The notes under the pieces were generated by a model. The model was not told the DNA's origin. It did no database searches and worked only from the letters and a program-made list of their open reading frames with translations. Positions 1-10,908 of a stretch of DNA of 64,000 nucleotides are shown here, piece after piece (within the stretch, counting starts at the first letter, position 1; each line of letters opens with the position of its first letter). The stretch is from Skeletonema tropicum (taxonomy: Eukaryota; Bacillariophyta; Thalassiosirophyceae; Thalassiosirales; Thalassiosiraceae). A program made the translations under genes and the position numbers. The DNA is taken from positions 1,550,001 through 1,614,000 of the forward strand of contig CM074142.1 in NCBI GenBank assembly GCA_037178625.1. Reading direction: 5' to 3'.

Positions 1-1587
1 CCCCCATAATGGTAGTTTCGTTGTTTCGATTTCCAAATTGAATCAGCTCGTTCTAAGATGTTTGATGGGGTTCTAGTGAATGCTTGGTGAGCCATGTTGG
101 ATGCGTTTGGAAAGTTGGACTTGTCGATGTTGTGGAGTGTTTTGTAGTCGCTGGGTGGAGGAGTGCCGTATTCATTCGAGGTCCCTGCTGGTCGGCGCGC
201 CTTTCGAGCATGCGTCGATGCGTCGACGATCGGATAGAAAAGCCGATATCGAACACAACAAGGGTTATTATGGATTTTTATAGGTATTTTTCTCCCCAAC
301 ACCCAGCCAAATCTTGTTGCGTCGCAGAAAATCTGGCATTACTACGCCAATATTGGCCAATAATATGCCGATGCTTTAAGTTGAAAGACTAATAACTTTC
401 TATTTATTGTTTGGAATGCATATTGGGTGTGTGGTGTTGGTGCTCCGTTCAATTGCGTCGATATTTGCTGTAATCACGCACAAACACTAAAAAAATCTTG
501 AAAAAGTGCATCTGACATCATGATGAATCCGAAGGCAAACCATAGCATTATCGATCCCATACACCCTCCAGAAGACACTCCCTAACCCCATTTTTCACGC
601 TGATTCCGATTATGTAAGCTGTAGCGTCTAATTCAAAGTGGATTTGGTGATAATTGCAGGTGACGCACACACACATGAAAATCTGCACATACCGGGCATG
701 TCAAAAGATGCTCATGATTATGTAATTTAGACAACAGAATAGTAGTAGATCATTAATAACTCCATCTGTAAGCTATGATAATTGTTTAGCTTACTCAGAT
801 GTATTAATTACACGCAACATCTATGCCATCATGGAGTTTTATGTCGATCATCCGGCCTCTCATCCATGAGACTTTGTAGGAAAGGCACTGATAACAGTTG
901 TAACGTTGTCTCCAACCGCAGCAAAAGGCGCACAATAGATGGATGTTGATTTGATGAGGCGAAAGGTTCCCAGTTGCACATGGAGGAGACGTCATTATCA
1001 TGCCACAACACTCGTGTAGGCGTCTTCGGGTGGGCTTCTCATAACCCACAATCAGTAGTTTCCCAGGAAACCGAGAGAGTTGCAGTAGTCACTGTGGTAA
1101 GATGGAGCAGTCCACCTCAACAATCTTGATTATCATATAGTAGACAAGACAACTATGATCCATGGTGCGGTTTCAACATGTTTTGTGTCAGATATATACC
1201 CACTATTGATGGAGATAAATTGTGGAAATCTTTCTAAATTGACTTCATAGATTTGGTAGGTTGGATAGGCGTTGCATGAGACCCACACCCGGTTAATTAG
1301 CGCATATTCCGTCCATATATATAATATTGGTCGCCCCTACAACCTCACTTGCTGTTTCATGGACCGAAACGACGCCTTTATGCTACTGGCAACAGGTGCT
1401 CTGCGGCGGAGGGGATGAAAATCACCACCGCAATTGTGGCGGTCAAACGTCTCTTTTTGCTGAATATGGCGAGCCACCGATAAAACCATTGAATTCAGCG
1501 TCAAAAAATGGTTTTGAATGTACATTATTACTTCGGAATGTCGACATTTAGTTGTGTAATGAGGGTAGTAGGATGGGAGGCCGTCAT
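1..1587. other. No supported gene
   Basis: I see no reading frame here with recognisable motifs or conserved composition. The short open frames overlap on both strands and look like chance. The sequence is unique within the window. It ends at the 8-bp direct repeat that flanks the MITE at 1596. Confidence 0.5.
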
Positions 1588-1595
1588 GGTGCGCC

Positions 1596-1966
1596 TAAGG
1601 TTTTGGGTATTCGGCAGTCAAAATCCGAGATTCGGCAGTGATTCGGCAGTGGGGTGCAAAAAGTCCCACTTGACAGTCATTCCCATTTGAAGATGATCCC
1701 ATCTGATAGCCATTCCCAGTTGGAGATGCTGAGCCGAAAAATATTTTCTCCTACAGATAATCACACAATCATCCTTTTTATTGCAGTTTTGGATAGATCT
1801 ATTACGGTAGAGTATGTAGAAATTTTTAATTATGAAAAAACACCTAATATTGACCAAGATATAAGGAAAACAGCTGAGTGCCGACGAGTGCCCGGAGTGC
1901 CGAATGCCGAATATGGCCCCGAAAAACGGCAAATCCGGCAGTGACGAATACCCAAAACCTTATATA
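1596..1966. mobile_element. 371-bp MITE, hAT-like (8-bp target duplication)
   Basis: The 18-base TIR TAAGGTTTTGGGTATTCG (1596-1613) recurs inverted at 1945-1962. The whole is bracketed by the direct repeat GGTGCGCC at 1588-1595 and 1967-1974. An 8-bp duplication is typical of hAT elements. Four extra bases (TATA) lie between the right TIR and its flank. Inside, the motif CGGCAGT/GTGCCGA recurs several times as subterminal repeats. There is no coding capacity, so it would be non-autonomous. Superfamily assignment is inferred from target-duplication length only. Confidence 0.7.
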
Positions 1967-2214
1967 GGTGCGCCGGTGCGTCGAATGGCGCGCCGACTAG
2001 CCTGCTGGTGTCTTGTAAGTAGTAGGTGTCCGAGTGCGACCGGATTCTCGCTGTCCGGGAAGGTAGTATGGAAAAAACTCTCGCTCTCGCTCTTGAAAGC
2101 ATTTTTCATCTCCTCTGAATTATTGATCACCACTTCAAAGATAGGAGGAGGCGTAGCAATCAGAAGCCGAGGAGATCAATGCGCAAAAGGATCACGTGTA
2201 GAAAATTTCATCTT

Positions 2215-2706
2215 TTATTCCAAAATGCCCAATGCAACTGGGTCATTCGCTTCGGCCCTCTTCATTTCATTCAGATCGGCTTCTTCTCTCGATTTCGGCC
2301 CAGGTTGCCGACAGAATGGGCATAAGTGTGGCAGCTTTGCTTCTTCCTCTCTCAACCTATTGGCATATTTGCAGCAATTGCATACCATTTTACTGCAGCA
2401 TGAATAAATAGTCGACCTCACTACTGTATCTTGTGTTGTATGAGTTGGAATCGGTAATAGACAGATTGGGCAATCGCCGAGATGTGAACTTTCGGGCTGT
2501 TGGAATAGCAACTCATCTTTCAATTCAGCCACCTTTATTTTCTTGCACGCTCGTTTGTGCTGCGGCCTGTGATTCCTTTGGCAATTGACACTGCAATGTT
2601 TCACAAGGTAGCAAGCGGTACAATTCTTAAACTTCATGTCTTCACCACCTGTAACGCCGCAGGACGCACAAATTATTTCATTCGCCGCCGCCTCGGCTGT
2701 GCTCAT
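2215..2706 (-). CDS. Truncated MYND-RING protein (Sel1 part missing)
   Basis: 163 residues. Residues ~14-54 form a MYND-type zinc finger (CASCG, then C..C, CSVNCQ, H..HK.AC). Residues ~78-125 form a RING-like C-rich domain (CPICLLP ... CCKYAN ... CPFCRQPGPKS). The frame stops just after the conserved EANDPVA linker that in the related gene at 3093 leads into Sel1 repeats, so this is a C-terminally truncated paralogue. It may still make a small zinc-binding, protein-interaction or E3-like protein. It is divergent with the neighbour at 3093 (386 bp between starts). Family is clear; function is inferred. Confidence 0.7.
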   Translation of the reverse strand: MSTAEAAANEIICASCGVTGGEDMKFKNCTACYLVKHCSVNCQRNHRPQHKRACKKIKVAELKDELLFQQPESSHLGDCPICLLPIPTHTTQDTVVRSTIYSCCSKMVCNCCKYANRLREEEAKLPHLCPFCRQPGPKSREEADLNEMKRAEANDPVALGILE

Positions 2707-3092
2707 TGTTGGATAATTTTGCCGCTCCAGCAGTAATTATAGGGGAAGAGAATGACAACAGAGAGCCGCCCACTAGAAGGGAAAATGATGGTATCGACGA
2801 CTGGCTACTTAGCTCCTATCGTTGCTCTCAATCTACCACAAAAAATTTGAGTTTTGGATTTTTTGGGGGCAAAACGTTTGGGGGGCAAAATATCCATACC
2901 CCCATTTCGCCATTTGATGAGTACAACAGGGACTAAGATTTGGGGGCAAAACGAACGCACGCCTCCGCGAAACGCGAAACCTCCAATGAATCTAAAAAAA
3001 TGACGCCAAGAGCTATTAAAAAATAGGAGACGCATCATCCTTCATTCTATCTGGATAATCTTTTCTCTATTTTGACCTTCGAGGAGCAATAA
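2707..3092. promoter_or_regulatory. Shared intergenic region between divergent MYND-RING genes
   Basis: This 386-bp stretch separates the starts of two divergently transcribed paralogues and must hold both promoters. The G-rich motif GGGGGCAAAAC occurs in two close variants (around 2870 and 2941). I recognise no TATA box or known site. Confidence 0.35.
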
Positions 3093-4017
3093 TTGACGAT
3101 GAGCAACGAGGTGAACGAGGCTAAGAATGAGGCCGACGAGATATGTGCGTCTTGCGGCAAATCGGAATGCGATGACATCAAATTGAAGAAATGTAATGCT
3201 TGCTATCTTGTGACATATTGCAGCGTAAATTGTCAGAAGGAGCATAGGCCGCAGCACAAACGAGCTTGCAAGAAACGGGCAGCTGAATTACATGATGAGT
3301 TTCTATTCAAGCAGCCTGAAAGTTCAAATCTTGGCGATTGCCCAATCTGTCTCTTGCCGATCCCTATCGCGACAGCGAGTTCTACCATTTATTCATGCTG
3401 CAGTAAAGTGGTATGCAATGGCTGCAAACATGCCAATGAGTTGCGAGAGGAAGAAAAGGCTGCCAGCATCATGTCCCTTTTGTCGACATCCAAGGCCGAA
3501 AACGGAAGAAGAAGGCCTTCTGAATCAAAAGAAGAGGGCCGAAGCGAACGACCCAGTTGCATTGTACAATCTGGGCATGGATCGTTTTGTTGCAGGTGAG
3601 TATGCGACTGCGGTTGAGTATTGGGAGAAGGCAGCTGAATTGGGTGATATTGAATCACACCACAAATTGTCACTCCGATATCTTCAGGGGCATGGTGTTG
3701 AAAAGGATACAAAAAAGGCCACACATCACATGGAACGGGCTTCGATTGGTGGTCATGTCTTGGCTAGATACAACCTTGGTCAGTTGGAGGGGAGAAAATT
3801 TGAGTTTGACAAAGCAGTGAAGCATTTCATCATTGCCGCCAACCTCGGCTATGATGCATCAATAGAAAAGCTGAAGGAGTTGTATGCAGGTGGATTTGTC
3901 AGCAAATATGATTTTGCTGCTGCCCTTCGTGCATATCAGGCTGCAGTCGATGCAACGAAAAGTCCTCAAAGGGATGCAGCAGAAGAGTTTCGAAAGTTTA
4001 GAAACGGGGGTGTATGA
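3093..4017 (+). pseudogene. MYND-RING-Sel1 repeat gene with a frameshift
   Basis: The first half (3093 to ~3470) encodes a MYND finger (CASCGKSEC ... CSVNCQKEHRPQHKRAC) and the start of a RING (CPICLLP ... CCSKVVCNGC). The second half, one frame over, completes the RING (CPFCRHPRPK) and continues into two to three Sel1/TPR-like repeats (ALYNLGMDRFVAGEYATAVEYW, then HKLSLRYLQGHGVEKD, then ARYNLGQLEG). The shift lies between about 3455 and 3475, in the A-rich run coding REEEKAA, and equals one extra base or two missing bases. Compared with the paralogues at 2215 and 53568, both halves are well conserved, so the lesion is recent or a sequence error. The domain set suggests an adaptor or ubiquitin-related role (inference). 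Confidence 0.7.
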
Positions 4018-4225
4018 AGTTGCAAAAACTGCCATGCATTTCGAGCACACACAGGTAACGAGTTTATTATTTTTTTTACGATATTGTCAGTGCATTAAGC
4101 ATGCTACTGCTAGTCATAAATCGAAGCGTGTGAAAACTGGTACAAAAAGTGATCGATTGGTTGCAAACTTTCAACACATTGTTTAACATACAATGCGCCC
4201 CTCATCATTCACATGACATTCATCA

Positions 4226-7200
4226 TCATCTACCCCGCGTATTCCTATCATAATCCTCACACTTAAAATCATACATACTCCATTCCATAGCCTTCCGTAT
4301 CTGCTCCTCCTCCTCCGCAGCACTACTCGCCAAACGTTGCTTCTCCTCCAGACTCATCTTCAACACCTCCTCGATCAATTCCTCCTCTCGCACAGCACCA
4401 ACCTCACCCTCCGCAGACGCCACACTCTCACGAATGACACGTTGCATCAATTGCTGTTCTGCCACCTGTGCCTCCTCTTGTTCGATCCTCGTCTGTTCCA
4501 ATATTTGGTTCAGCAATTCTTCCTCACTGGATTGCCTTCGTTTGTTTTCTTCCTCTAAATGTTCCGATTGCTTCAATGCCATTTCCATCTCGATTTGATA
4601 CTTTTCTTGTGCTGCTCGTTGACGTTGTTCCTCCTCACGTATCGATTGTTCGGCTATCATTCGGACTAAATCATCCTCACCATCAGGTTGGCCTCCTCCT
4701 CCCATTGATCCAGGTGGCAATGCCGCCTCCTCATGTGCTCGTGATATCATTTGAGAATCCGCAATTGCTCGTTCCAACTGCGATTCAAAGTCAGCATCAT
4801 TGTAAATTCGAGTATGTGGTGCTTGTCGCTGTCGTTGTTGTTGTCCAATCTCCTCTTCATTCCGACTTTGCATCGCAGCAGCTTCCAATGCTCTTCGGAA
4901 TCGAATGTCTTCGTCTACCTGACGACGTGTGTGGGCAGCGTGAGTAGCTTGACTTTCATTGATAACTCTTCGGATTTCCATGTCGTTCATGTTGCTGCTG
5001 TTGCCATGACGCTGTTGCTGGTGCCGTTGCTGGTGCCGTTGACGTTGTTGTTGCGGTGGTTGCTGCTGCTGCCGCTGCGGCGGACATGCCGACACGGCAG
5101 CTGTAATGATATTATCTCGGTGCGTGGATGGGTGTACTTGATGTTGCTGCTGTCGCTGCTGTGATTGTTGTTGTTGTCGCTGCTGTGGTTGCTGTTGTGG
5201 AACCGAAGAAGAAGCTGCCGGTCGCAACGGAACCGGATGTTGATACAACAACGCCTGATGCGAAGACTGAGTCGCCGATAGAGGAGGAGAAGGCGACAAC
5301 AACGGTGAAGGTCGTGGAGACGCCTTGAACGTTTGACGACGATCACGATCGCCATCACTACTACCGCTGTCACCACTACGAACACTCAAATCGGGAACCA
5401 TGGCACGGAATACATCTTTCGATGACAATGTCATTTCTTCTGCAGTTGGGGGAAGACCAACTCCTCCACCACCTCCACCTCCACTACCAATGCCACCAGC
5501 CACTCCACCCCCAATTCCCCCTACTCCACCAACATTATTAGTACCAACAACTCCACCAGATCCACCACTACTCCCCCTTGCAATCATGGCAACACTCAAC
5601 TCCGAAAAGGGCATGGTATCCAAAAAACTTCCCATGGGTTGTATCGAATCAAATGGATTGTATAACATTCCAGCTCCCTGATCTTGTGGTATGAGTGGTG
5701 AGGAGGATAGTCGTCTGTCAATGCCGCTACTGCTTCGAAGGTTGATGTTGCTGCTACTACTGCGTCGGGGTGGTTGTGTTCTTGTTGTTGACTCTGGTTG
5801 TTGTTGTTGTTGTTGATATTGACTCTCGGAATGATACCGACGTAACTGCTGCTGGTGGTGCTGTTCCACCCCTCCCTGCTGCTCTTGTTGCAGTTGTTGA
5901 TGTTGCAACAATACCTGCTGCTGCACATACAATCTCGAATCCACCAATGGGGGAGACTCTGTCACTCTACCAGCAGCAGCAGCAGCAGCTGCTGCATAAC
6001 GTCTTGATACCAACGGTGATGATGCACCCACATTGTTGTTCGTATTATTGTTCGAACTAGAATTCACACCACCACCACCACCACCACCAGTAGTCAATGG
6101 AGATTTCTTCCTCGATAACGGATAATAATTATTCAAATCGGCAATAATCGCATCTTGATTACGTTGATACTGTTCTCGCAAAAGTATCTCTGTAGTGGAC
6201 GATGAATTATTATTATTGCTGCTGCTGGTGTTCGAATGATGATGATGATTTGATGCAGCTGCTGCAGCAGCGGTGGAGGAATCACGAGGAGATGATCGAA
6301 ATGCCGAAGAAGAATTTGCAGCAGCTGCTGCTACAGCCGCAGCGGCACGTTGCTCTTCTAAATATTCTTGATATCTTCTTTGTTGATCTGTTGTAGTAGT
6401 ATATCTTGACCCAGTGTTACTACTACTACTACTCTCAGGACGAGGAGGAGGATAGTGTGAGTGTGATGAATGATCCCCCATCAGTATCATTTCCCCCATT
6501 AATCTCAATGTTTCGGCATCTCCACCACTACCTCCAGCAGCAGCCACAGCTGAAGATGCAGCTGCTTGAAGAGCAGCAGCAGCACGTTGATTACGTAAAT
6601 GTTGTTGATATTGCTGTTCCAATTGTGCCGATGAGGAAGTTGTTGACAAATTATTATTCGCTATTGTTGAATTTGCACCACCAGCAGTAGCTGAAGAAGG
6701 AAGAGGAGGAAGCATCATCATCTCTTGTCCTCCTCCACCTCCTCCCCCCAACAAATAGGATGAATTGGAATGATGATTACCATTAAATCCACCACCAATC
6801 CTCCTCCTCCCATCATCATAGTCACCCCCATACAAATCACCACCTCGATCCTCCATTTCATCCAACACAATCCCCCGTCGTTCCAAAGCCTCATCCGCAT
6901 CCTGACCAGTCAACACATCCACCACAAATAAATCATACTCCCTATTATTACTATCATCATTACCCTCCTGTATCACATAATGGATCTTTCGATTGGTAAA
7001 TATCTTTTCCAATACAGTTCGTAATCCACCACCCTTTTTATTGTTACTGCTATTGGTACTACTTGAGGCTGCTGTTTGAATGGTACAATACGAGGATGTA
7101 ACCTCCTGATGATGTTTCATCATCATGGAGTTGTTGTTGTTGTTGTTGTTGTTGGAGGAGGAGTAGAAATAGCGAGCAGTTTCAGTCTCATCAAGGATAG

Positions 7201-7831
7201 TTTCACGAACCTCCTCGAGGAAGGATTTCACTTCCATGATGGCTTCTTCGAGTTTACGAAAATTGCGCATGTCAAGTGTGTGTGTGTTGGGATGATGATG
7301 ATGATGTGTGAGGGGTAGTGTTGCTGTCGCTGTTGTTTGAGAGGAGGAGGATATTGCCGTGGTGGTCGCTGGTAGTTTGTTATTATTGTTGATGTTGGTG
7401 GACAGAGCATTATTGGCAGATGTTGATTGTATTGGTGGATTATTTCGATTAGTTTGAAATGGAATTGGTGGTGGTGGCTCTTTTGCTGTTGCAGCTGCTC
7501 TATTATCTCTGGTCAAGCCATGTTGATGAGTGGACGTAGTATCATATCCATTATTATTCGTACTTCTATTATTATTGGCAGTGTTGATATTATCAACTTC
7601 TCTATCATCTCTATCATTCGTTATAGCGGCGACGTTATTATTATTACCGCCACCGCTACTATTATTATTATTAGTTAACAATCCATGATCCTCATCTTCA
7701 TCATCGTCGCCGCCATGGCCATGGCCGTGAGCGACATGATGAGGAGTCATCCCCGAGAGAGATGAGATGGCGGAGGATGACGAATCGGAGGAGGTGTTGC
7801 GGTGGTTGCGGTTGCTTAATTGTCGTCGCAT
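4226..7831 (-). CDS. Large low-complexity protein with C-terminal tandem UIM-like helices
   Basis: 1201 residues, one exon. Most of the chain is homopolymeric (runs of N, Q, S, G, H, A) and probably disordered. A short predicted coiled coil lies near residues ~190-225 (LEEAIMEVKSFLEEVRETI). A compact folded stretch follows at ~275-320. The last ~230 residues are charged helices fitting the ubiquitin-interacting motif core (hydrophobic-x-x-A-hydrophobic-x-x-S): LERAIADS, IRKAMEWS, MEMALKQS, IEEVLKMS, IRRVINES, LMQRVIRES. At least six such cores occur in tandem. This suggests a polyubiquitin-binding adaptor in endocytosis or proteasome traffic (inference from UIM families). The gene is convergent with the MYND-RING-Sel1 gene. 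Tri-nucleotide repeats in the coding DNA probably vary in length between strains. Confidence 0.75.
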   Translation of the reverse strand: MRRQLSNRNHRNTSSDSSSSAISSLSGMTPHHVAHGHGHGGDDDEDEDHGLLTNNNNSSGGGNNNNVAAITNDRDDREVDNINTANNNRSTNNNGYDTTSTHQHGLTRDNRAAATAKEPPPPIPFQTNRNNPPIQSTSANNALSTNINNNNKLPATTTAISSSSQTTATATLPLTHHHHHPNTHTLDMRNFRKLEEAIMEVKSFLEEVRETILDETETARYFYSSSNNNNNNNNSMMMKHHQEVTSSYCTIQTAASSSTNSSNNKKGGGLRTVLEKIFTNRKIHYVIQEGNDDSNNREYDLFVVDVLTGQDADEALERRGIVLDEMEDRGGDLYGGDYDDGRRRIGGGFNGNHHSNSSYLLGGGGGGGQEMMMLPPLPSSATAGGANSTIANNNLSTTSSSAQLEQQYQQHLRNQRAAAALQAAASSAVAAAGGSGGDAETLRLMGEMILMGDHSSHSHYPPPRPESSSSSNTGSRYTTTTDQQRRYQEYLEEQRAAAAVAAAAANSSSAFRSSPRDSSTAAAAAASNHHHHSNTSSSNNNNSSSTTEILLREQYQRNQDAIIADLNNYYPLSRKKSPLTTGGGGGGGVNSSSNNNTNNNVGASSPLVSRRYAAAAAAAAGRVTESPPLVDSRLYVQQQVLLQHQQLQQEQQGGVEQHHQQQLRRYHSESQYQQQQQQPESTTRTQPPRRSSSSNINLRSSSGIDRRLSSSPLIPQDQGAGMLYNPFDSIQPMGSFLDTMPFSELSVAMIARGSSGGSGGVVGTNNVGGVGGIGGGVAGGIGSGGGGGGGVGLPPTAEEMTLSSKDVFRAMVPDLSVRSGDSGSSDGDRDRRQTFKASPRPSPLLSPSPPLSATQSSHQALLYQHPVPLRPAASSSVPQQQPQQRQQQQSQQRQQQHQVHPSTHRDNIITAAVSACPPQRQQQQPPQQQRQRHQQRHQQQRHGNSSNMNDMEIRRVINESQATHAAHTRRQVDEDIRFRRALEAAAMQSRNEEEIGQQQRQRQAPHTRIYNDADFESQLERAIADSQMISRAHEEAALPPGSMGGGGQPDGEDDLVRMIAEQSIREEEQRQRAAQEKYQIEMEMALKQSEHLEEENKRRQSSEEELLNQILEQTRIEQEEAQVAEQQLMQRVIRESVASAEGEVGAVREEELIEEVLKMSLEEKQRLASSAAEEEEQIRKAMEWSMYDFKCEDYDRNTRGR

Positions 7832-9462
7832 GATGAATTATTATTGACAGATATTTGATAATCATTGCATGCGTTGCAAATGGCACATGGCTGGAACATC
7901 ACAACTAACATTCTATTCTGGAAGGTACATAAAATCAGAAAGAATCATCTAAATCGGCTCTAAATAGCTACTAACTGTGCGAACCCCCCCGTGAGACAGC
8001 ATGCATTACCAGGTCGAGTAGCACGAACAGTACCCCCCTAACTTTGCTTGTAGGTACCCCCCCTCCAAATCTCAGCCTAGGGTAAAGTTTTGTTCCCCCC
8101 TCACCGACATACTTAACTGTAGGTAGGGCTCTTATTTTAGGTAAACGCTTAGGTTAGGACCATTGAACACACATCTATCTTAATGAATACCTTACTACTT
8201 CCTTCTTTTGTGTTGAGGACAGTGAACGCATCATGCTTAAGACAATATTTCTTGCACACATTTTGCTCGAGCACATCTTGTTCCCTACACAGCAGACTTG
8301 CAATAGATGCAAGTCGTCACTTTTTACTGTTTTTCTTCACAACCTTGTAGTATGTTTGGAATTCATTGCACTCTGGTATGAATAATGGAACGGACTGTCT
8401 CACCCCAGTGCTTCATTTAATTCAGTAGTACACACAAGATGCAATTCATAGTACATAGTAGCATGTGTGCAAAGTCCTCCGACATTGTGTGGTGGATGAT
8501 GTCGACATTGAAGGTGGTGATTTTCGAGTCGTACCCCCGCCCAGAACTCAGCCTAGCCAAAATTATTTCTGTACCCCCCCCCCGGGTACTGTTCGTGCTA
8601 CTCGACTTCCTGTACCTGCAATACCCTTTCTCCCTCTAAGTAAGAGTTAATAACTCGAAATACGATTGGAATCATTGAATCGGGCCCATTATGATGTAGA
8701 CAGAGTAGTGTAGTGCAATACTCGGGGGGCATGCAGGCTCATAATGGAAGTAAACACAAACCATCATGTAAGTAGTTGCCCGCCTCTAGAGAGAAACAGA
8801 TGAAGATTTCCATTTTTTCACCAGCAGAAATTGGTGGTGGGGGACTGGGTGGGGGGGGATATATGGGATATTTCTAGCAGCACGCAGATCATAATATGGG
8901 ACCTCCTCTGCTCCTGTGGTAACAACATTGCACTAATGTCGATATTGTAACGAAGACAAATTGTTATGCGGAGGGCTGTGGCGAGGTAATCGTTTTACCG
9001 AGACATGCCATCGGACGAAGAAAAGATTCGTGTCAAGATGCACCATCGTTGTCTCTGTCCTTGCAAAAATGTGTCTTTTGACTGGATGCCCAAATATCTT
9101 GAAGGGTTCAAAAATTATTGGTGATTAGCAAGTGGTCAGGTGGGGTAAAAGGAGAACCAAATAAAGCTGTCACTGTAGTGCTATCGAACGTCGGATGATG
9201 TGACCACATGTGCCTACATATGCAAATTATATATATCACTGATATTCTTCCACATCTTTTTGTTAGAACGAAAGATGCCACACACGGCAGGCCTGCCACA
9301 AGCAAACCTCATCCTCGAAAGCGAAAAGTTAGTACTTCTCACACTCAGCTAACATCATTTATGTACTATAGCATTTCAGAAGATGGAACCAATCAAAATC
9401 TCTCTCCATCTCCGTTGTTGTTGTTCTACCCTTAGTGTGCCACAGCATCATCAGAATGCTGA
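7832..9462. other. Intergenic region holding one MITE
   Basis: No gene is supported. The only structured part is the MITE at 8010-8612. Poly-C/poly-G tracts occur around 8040, 8090, 8570 and 8850. Short open frames here are not convincing. Confidence 0.5.
8010..8612. mobile_element. 603-bp MITE with imperfect long TIRs
   Basis: A 23-base inverted repeat is exact between 8013-8035 and 8584-8606 (core GAGTAGCACGAACAG). It continues inward as imperfect similarity, with poly-C runs and the motif CTCAGCCTAG on both sides. Ends read CAGG...CCTG and both flanks carry TAC, a possible 3-bp target duplication. There is no coding capacity. A similar internal motif (CTAGCAAAATTC next to G/C runs) occurs near 57.5-57.7 kb and may be a relative. 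Confidence 0.6.
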
Positions 9463-10908
9463 TTACCTAATGCTCACCACCTCCATTGTATCGGGCGCAC
9501 ACATGGACAAAGCACCATCGAACTGATCGACATATGATGTCACGAGAGCCTTTTGCAGATATTCGGTGTCCTTCTGGGCTTGTTTACTCATCCACAAATG
9601 TTCAATGAACTCCGTCGCCCTCTGTGATATTTCCTGACATGCCTCGTCGTGCTCATTCGCCCACTTCACCATTTCAAGTAGATTGGAGTAGTCATTCGAC
9701 AAAGGAATGTAATGAACGAAGGGGACAAGCAGATCTTCCATTGCCCACGTTGCAACTGTCGGTCGAGACATGAAGACTACCGAATTAGAGTACAGCATCC
9801 ACTTCAATCCAGTTGCAACATCATTGCCTTCCACACTCAAGAGATACTTGTATCGATTCATTTCGACAAGAGACTGCTTCTTACGAAGGTATTGAGTCCT
9901 CACATACTCACTCTTGAAGCCAGTACCCATCTGCACAACTTTACTAAACGCAATGTCTGTATGGTTATCATCATATTTGATCCACTGAGCAAGATAATCA
10001 AGACGACTTGTGTCTGTATCCTCATTGTACGTGGTGCTACCACGCCAAAATATTTTGGGTAGCTTTTCCGACCATGGTACTTCCTTCCCTTGCTTCACAA
10101 TGTCTCGATGGTAACTCTCCAAATCATTGTAGTGGCGTTCTTTGTTCAGTAGCCACACGATGGGCTGAGGAGCAAATGATAATGCCGATCGACGTGCCTT
10201 GGTAATGATTGGTAGAGTTTCATTAAAACCATGTGCCCTATCTCCGAAGCTTACTAGCCAGTGGTTGTTGCTGCTGTCAGCTTCATCAAGAGTGTTGTTG
10301 ATCGTATCATACGCATCTCTGCAATATTTCATAATGCCTTTATTTGCATGCCTACTCATACACTCTTTGATGTCAGTAGTGTGCATCATGATATCCACAT
10401 CACAAACGAAATTGTAGTCAGTTACGTCGCGCAGAAGTTTGCATTCAGAATCAGGAACAGTCCAATCTGATCTGTTGAACCAGTCTCCCATGTAGTATTG
10501 TAGCCTCTGTTGTACGCTTGGAAATTGATAGCTAGCTACCTTGAGGAACGAGGAAGTTTCCTTTGTATGAGATGCTGTGTTATTGTCTTGTGTTATCTTC
10601 TCGTCCACGGCAAGAACATGCTCATCGGCTTCCAAAATATTCGCTTCTTTTGCACCCTCAGCATTCGATTCATTCGACACAGAGGCATTGTGCTCAACAG
10701 CATGAACGCTACTACCTTGCAGCTCATTCAAGCTCAGGAGGGTTTGATGGAGACTCCTCCCACTCCCCCAAGCGAGTAAGATGACGCAAGCAATCGCTTT
10801 GATGCCAAATAATGACATGCGCCGAGGCGGCTCTCCCGACATGGACCTTGACAATTGCTCAAATGGCACCATCCGTTGTCCTTCGTCGGTCGTTGTTAAC
10901 CTATACAT
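9463..10908 (-). CDS. Glycosyltransferase family 90 (CAP10-like), copy 1
   Basis: 481 residues. A short cytosolic N-terminus precedes one hydrophobic segment (~residues 33-50, IKAIACVILLAWG), giving a type II Golgi/ER membrane topology. The luminal C-terminal half carries the GT90 signature blocks: WLLNKERHYND, LPKIFWRGSTT, the basic cluster RTQYLRKKQSL, YKYLLSVEGND and LKWMLYSNSVVFM. Family members transfer sugars (xylose or glucose) to proteins or glycans from nucleotide sugars; the substrate here is unknown. It is intact and tandem with copy 2 at 11630. A third, broken copy is inverted at 30192. The region between the membrane anchor and the catalytic part is the most divergent between copies. 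Confidence 0.8.
   Translation of the reverse strand: MYRLTTTDEGQRMVPFEQLSRSMSGEPPRRMSLFGIKAIACVILLAWGSGRSLHQTLLSLNELQGSSVHAVEHNASVSNESNAEGAKEANILEADEHVLAVDEKITQDNNTASHTKETSSFLKVASYQFPSVQQRLQYYMGDWFNRSDWTVPDSECKLLRDVTDYNFVCDVDIMMHTTDIKECMSRHANKGIMKYCRDAYDTINNTLDEADSSNNHWLVSFGDRAHGFNETLPIITKARRSALSFAPQPIVWLLNKERHYNDLESYHRDIVKQGKEVPWSEKLPKIFWRGSTTYNEDTDTSRLDYLAQWIKYDDNHTDIAFSKVVQMGTGFKSEYVRTQYLRKKQSLVEMNRYKYLLSVEGNDVATGLKWMLYSNSVVFMSRPTVATWAMEDLLVPFVHYIPLSNDYSNLLEMVKWANEHDEACQEISQRATEFIEHLWMSKQAQKDTEYLQKALVTSYVDQFDGALSMCAPDTMEVVSIR

Noticed and set aside
4337..7678. Several long open frames on the plus strand opposite the UIM gene
   Set aside because: They are antisense shadows of trinucleotide-repeat coding DNA, with homopolymeric or hydrophobic nonsense composition and no motifs.
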